Of a DNA stretch of 64,000 nucleotides, positions 59,601 to 64,000 are shown one piece after another. Made by a program: the position numbers and the translations under genes. The stretch is from positions 14,841,001 to 14,905,000 of the forward strand of contig JBANSL010000019.1 of NCBI GenBank assembly GCA_037127255.1, given 5' to 3'. Positions within the stretch are counted from its first letter, which is position 1, and each line of letters opens with the position of its first letter. Below the pieces are notes generated by a model, which had not been told where the DNA came from, ran no database searches, and saw only the letters and a list, made by a program, of their open reading frames with translations. This DNA is from Persicaria tinctoria (Eukaryota; Streptophyta; Magnoliopsida; Caryophyllales; Polygonaceae).

Positions 59601-61560
59601 AATCACGACATATCGACTCGATACTAAGAGGTATCGACCCGATACCTTCACATTCCGAGCTAGAAAGCTTTACAGTAGCTACATATCGACTCGATACTGT
59701 GCAATATCGATTCGATACTTACCTTTGCGCGTTACTACTTCGGGATTTTCTATCCGATCAAGGAGCAAAAGTGTCAGTTTGAGATACTTAATTAAATTCC
59801 TAACGGAAATGGACAAGGAGCTAAAAATGGTATACCAAATGGACATATATCAAAATTTGCCGCAATATTTTCGGATAATGAAAATTTTGTGGTGCTTCCA
59901 GATTTTAAAAAAAAACACCTTAAAAAGAAAAAAATTGTATTAATTAAAACTCCAAATAACCCAAATTGGAAGGACTAATATTTAATTAAGAAACTTTTGG
60001 GTTGGTGATTCGTATCCAACTTGATCTAGGGTGAGTTGAACTCCGTGGAGTTGATAAATGGATAATTTGTATGGATATATCAAAAAAAAAATTAACTTTG
60101 CAAAAATAACCATTGGGTGTAGAATTTGCAAGGGGTAGCAAAATGTTATTTTTACAAATAAATTTGGCACCTTCACAGCCGGTGGAAGGTAAAGGCTACA
60201 CAGAGAGAGAGAGAGAGAGAGGGAGAGAAAGAGACCAATTTTAATTGTTTTAAACTAAATTTCAGCAATTTTTATTTGTTAAAATTAAAAAATAAATTTA
60301 TTTTTGAACTTAATTTAATTTTATCTATCTATAGACACCCACTTTATATATGTTTATGAAAAAAAATATTTCGAACTAAAGTTGGGTGTATATCGTATCT
60401 TGATCTCAATTTGGAGTATGGCATGGATAACCATTTGGATGGCAAATATAACAATTTAGCTGGCACGAAAATTCACACAACTGGCAAGATAAACTAGAAA
60501 ACCTGGGCAGAATCGACAATCGTTGCTCCAGAGATGAAAGGTAAAGCTGTCGACGTGGATATGGAGGAGGGGGCAATGCTGATAGAGGAGAGCATGCCGT
60601 TTGGGTTCGTCAGGAGCAAGATAATATAGACAAGCAGGTACCCATCTCGAGGATAGTTTCTTCGCCGGAAGCGTCGGAGGACATAAGCAAGCGTGTGGTG
60701 GTAAGGTAAAGAAATCGATGTCTAGTGGGATAACTCTTCTTTTGCGTAGTCGAATGTAGTATTTTGTTAGTTTGCTTTTAACTCACTGACACTTTGGGGT
60801 TTTGGTGGTTTTGAATGTACATAACTGACCATAGAAACAAACCTACATTACTCTCAAATGACATCGTCCATTGTAACATTAATGGTTTCAATCACAACAT
60901 ATTTCAACACATAGAAAGAAATTTACAACGATGTATAAGTATAACCCATTATTAGCATTATATTTTGAAGGCAACTAGTCACTAAACACCCCCGATCTTG
61001 AAATCCACAAAAAGTTTCCGATTTCCAAAATAATACGCACCCATTCCGTCTACCATTCACCTTCCTCTTTACCACATCCAACATCATTCCATACCCATCT
61101 CAGCAGGACAACAAAACACACACGAAAAGACACAACATCACCATTGTTGCTAGTCAAACAAAAATTCGTGCCAGTAAAGAAAAAATCTGTGCCAGTAAAG
61201 AAAAAATGCGAGATAGAAAAATGTATGACAGTAAAAAATCAGTGACGTTAACTATTTCCCCATTCCAAAATCCACCAATTAATCGAGATTTTCAGTTCGA
61301 TTCACTCATGTTCAGACCTTCAATTTCAATTTCGTCTTCAGATCCCCGATGACTTCCATGTGCATTTGAAAATCACAACTTCCTCAATTTACCCAAACCT
61401 TCCAACTCCCACAAAGTTAGGGTTTCAAAAAAATTTCAATCCGATTTCTCCCCAACCTGGCTGACTATCTACAATAGGACAATCTACAAAATTTTCGAGT
61501 TCAATAGAGGGAGGATGAGTACTTACTTGCTTTCTGCGTGGGCGGGGGATTGTTCTTCTT
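59601..61560. other. Unassigned region
   Basis: Mostly AT-rich non-coding DNA. Contains the start of the family C upstream sequence (to about 59730), a GA tract at 60200-60234, and a short GC-richer stretch at 60520-60720 that might be an exon but shows no recognisable motif. Confidence 0.3.
60200..60234. repeat. (GA)n microsatellite
   Basis: About 14 GA units with two interruptions. Confidence 0.95.
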
Positions 61561-61580
61561 CAATCGCCTTCAATATTTCT

Positions 61581-61581
<1 letters not shown>

Positions 61582-61617
<36 letters not shown>
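61582..61617 (+). repeat. Homopolymer of 36 G
   Basis: An uninterrupted run of 36 G is followed by C and seven further bases of G-rich sequence. The surrounding frames (61515-61733, 61538-61924) are not credible proteins. Confidence 0.95.
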
Positions 61618-62162
61618 CGGGGGGTTTCTTCTTCTTCGAAACTCCTACAAAGCTTTTTCCTTTAATTTCTTCATTGTCTTCTCCCTTATGGAATCGCCTC
61701 CCGGGCTTCTCTCTCTGTTTGATGGGTGGTTGAGGGTGGCGGTTCGAACGGTGGTGGTTGGTTGGGCACGAACCGGGTGGGTTCTGGGCTCAGTGGGTGC
61801 GCCGAAGAGAGAGGGTTCGAACGCAGGTGGTTGTGTGGCCGGAGGTGGCTCGTGGAGGGCGGGGAACGACCGGAGTGAAGGCGGGGCGGTGATGGCTCAA
61901 GTCAGCAGGAAGGGTAACCTGTAAAAGGAGGTGATGACCACCGGTTATTTTTGCAAATGTTTGGACCTATTTGCTACTTTTGCAAATTTTAGAAGGGGGT
62001 GTCGTTTTTGCAAGAGGCCCAAAGTTTTTGGTATATTCCCTATCATTTTCTCTTGATAAATTAAGATTACCCCTATAGAAATCTATTGACCTTAAAAAAA
62101 TTAAAAATTGGCTAAAGTAATATTTAATTAGAACTGGATGGTTAAGATTTTATTTAACCAAC

Positions 62163-62410
62163 TTTGGCAGGTAAAATTGAAAAGTTTATGGAAAATTTAA
62201 TGAGTTAAAGAAAGTCTGATCACCTCAGGAGATAAAGGTAGATCGACCCTGCCTGCGTTGAGATAATAGTTCCGCAGGATGGGACACCAAGGTGAGGAGT
62301 TCAAAACACTAAGTATCCGGGGTCATTCATGACACCCATGTTTGCGACTCACGAGAAGGCAGTGCTAAGGATAGAGAGGTAAAAGCGTAGTAATATTGAA
62401 AAAAAAAACT
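62163..62410 (+). repeat. Isolated copy of the element A conserved non-coding domain
   Basis: Matches 30075-30310 of element A at roughly 80 percent, from a shared TTTGGCAGG to AGAGAGGTAAAAGC. Neither gag nor LTR accompanies it here. The hairpin at 62252-62278 pairs CCTGCG with CGCAGG around TTGAGATAATAGTTC. Confidence 0.8.
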
Positions 62411-62734
62411 CAATTTTAAGTCCTGGAATGATCTCTGATGGCCTAAAAAAGCCATAGGTCACCGCATGGCGATGAGTTTGAACCATGGCGCAATCCAACA
62501 CCGGATGCTTGATATCACTTCTACCGAGACCTCATACTAGACAAGCATCTCTAGTTTCAAATTAAGATTGCTGACACATGTCAGCACAAAACCTACTCAT
62601 CTAGTGTACAAAACCTTGCTATGTTCTCACATAACCAAAAAAAAATGTTCAACTTTCCACCTCAAATATGCTAAGACAAAAATTGCTTTCCACCTCAAAT
62701 ATATACTATCCAATGGATTGCATCAGATGATTAA

Positions 62735-62850
62735 ATTTGTGTGCTGACATGATCTAATTATGCACTGACATGGTCTAATTTGTTTGCTGACATGGTCTAA
62801 TTCAGTGCTGATATGGTCTAATTTTTGTGTTGATATATATGGTCTAATTG
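62735..62850. repeat. Minisatellite, GCTGACATGGTCTAATT units
   Basis: Five copies with a spacing of 22-28 bp. Confidence 0.85.
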
Positions 62851-64000
62851 AATAAGAAATTAACAAAACAAAACCATCAACTACTGCAAGATACAACACT
62901 GACTTGCAGTTTTAATGAATTTCTAAAGTTTCGGATGTGTTTAGTTTCCAAAATATTTTATTTCCAGAAGATTTTAATGAATTTCTAAAGTTTTCAGAAG
63001 ATGTCAACATTTACAAGCTTCACAACTACAATAACTACTGCTAGATCTTTGCAACAACTATTGCTAGATGAATTGTAATTTCGAAATCAATTCAATCAAT
63101 GACACAAAGAAAACCTATTTCCATAACATGATCTATTAAAATATACACATCAATTTAGTCGATGCCACAAATAGCTTCTTTGAAGCAATTTCCCGGCAAA
63201 ATCATCGTTGTTATGTGCAGAATGATCCAAATACACACAACAATCAACTTCCACTCAGAAAGGATCTTGTCAAAACTAAACAAAAAAGAACAATAAATAA
63301 GAATTAAGAAGAAGAAAGACGGAGAATGTTACCTTGAGGAATCAGAAATTTGGATTACGTCAAAGGAGGGGTGCCATTGCAGCAAACTTCATATTTGGCG
63401 AGGAGCTGAGAAAAACCTTCTGATCGAAGACCAAAGTTCATGTTCCTGTTCTCATTAAACTTGGGTTGGAGTTGCAATTCCTTGTTGAAGATTTCGTGAT
63501 ATTCGGAGTTAATGAAGTAATTGAAGAGATCGACGATCAAGTTGATGCCATCAAAAGGGAGATCTCGATTGCAAGAAGTCGAAGTCCTCCGAAGAAGTCG
63601 AGCAACAGAGAGTGGAGTTGGAGACGGAGCAGACCTCAACAAAGAGGCAGCTGGTGGTGAGGGAGGCGGCCGGTGACGATGGTGAGACAGGCAGCCAGTG
63701 ACGGAGGTGAGAGCCGACGACAATTTCTGCTAGTGATGGTGGGGAGTGGGAGTTTGAGCACGAACAGAGGCCGCCTTTCTTTTAGGATTAGTTTAATTTA
63801 ATTAAAAAAAAAGAAACAAATAGATAATCTGTGCATTTGGCACAAATTTTCTCTAATGATAATCTCATATATCCCACTTATACCAAAGTCTAAGAGTGTC
63901 CAAATGTACTATTGTTTTTCTTTTTTGTTCCATAATAGTTAGTTCATCTCCTAATAAAAAAAAGTTACTTCATCTGTCGTCTTTTTCTGCCTCTGAATTT
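62851..64000. other. Unassigned; one weak open frame
   Basis: AT-rich with a 122-codon minus-strand frame (63723-63355). The frame begins in a proline/serine-rich stretch and has no domain I recognise; it could be a first exon or chance. Nothing else found. Confidence 0.3.

Noticed and set aside
61515..61924. Glycine-rich proteins
   Set aside because: Product of the G homopolymer.
1..64000. CRISPR arrays, bacterial operons, rRNA genes
   Set aside because: No such structure; the repeats are satellites and minisatellites without unique equal-length spacers.

Overview
This is a window of plant nuclear DNA, almost certainly from a eudicot. Evidence: spliceosomal introns, an AT-rich satellite, nested LTR retrotransposons with tRNA-Asp and initiator-Met primer sites, CACTA, hAT and Mutator-type DNA transposons, and a plant-type wax ester synthase gene. 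Most sequence is transposon in various stages of decay. I found one gene that looks intact. I do not name a species.

Layout. 1-2444 is a satellite (monomer about 91 bp, higher-order period of 5-6 monomers). 2445-5048 ends in a CACTA-like 3' terminus. 5690-16927 is an Athila-like gypsy element on the minus strand ('element B'). Its right LTR was hit 6 bp from its end by a 5.6-kb CACTA element (11333-16918, target duplication CTC). 16933-17489 is a piece of a long gypsy LTR. 18694-20342 is a hAT element (8-bp duplication) containing a Mutator-type element (19294-20176, 9-bp duplication).

20680-38017 is bounded by inverted repeats beside TA tracts and carries exon fragments of a plant LACTB2-like metallo-beta-lactamase gene and of a chloroplast-type HSP70. 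A complete Athila-like element ('element A', 21582-32648, duplication CATAT) sits inside it, and A itself holds a 2448-bp solo LTR of a second gypsy family (27548-29995, duplication TTTCC). A tRNA-headed foldback lies at 35364-35998.

40721-56224 (minus) is a five-exon WSD-type wax ester synthase/diacylglycerol acyltransferase gene. I could join the exons in one open frame of 498 codons. Its fourth intron, 10.9 kb, contains a decayed gypsy element; its second intron contains a Mutator MITE and hAT-like pieces. Right of it are two hAT elements side by side, one holding a third hAT element, then an inverted fragment of another gypsy family, a 36-base G run and an isolated 245-bp Athila-type segment.

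Most unusual signals: (1) a palindromic DNA motif, TCGA-NN-TCGA, occurs roughly fifty times in elements A and B, in LTRs and inside the gag-protease coding region in more than one reading frame, and again in a third gypsy family; the central dinucleotide differs by family. (2) A and B share one architecture in which reverse transcriptase, RNase H and the integrase core are absent, with the motif-rich spacer at the junction. (3) A non-coding segment shared by A and the 62.2-kb fragment keeps a hairpin loop while both stem arms change together.
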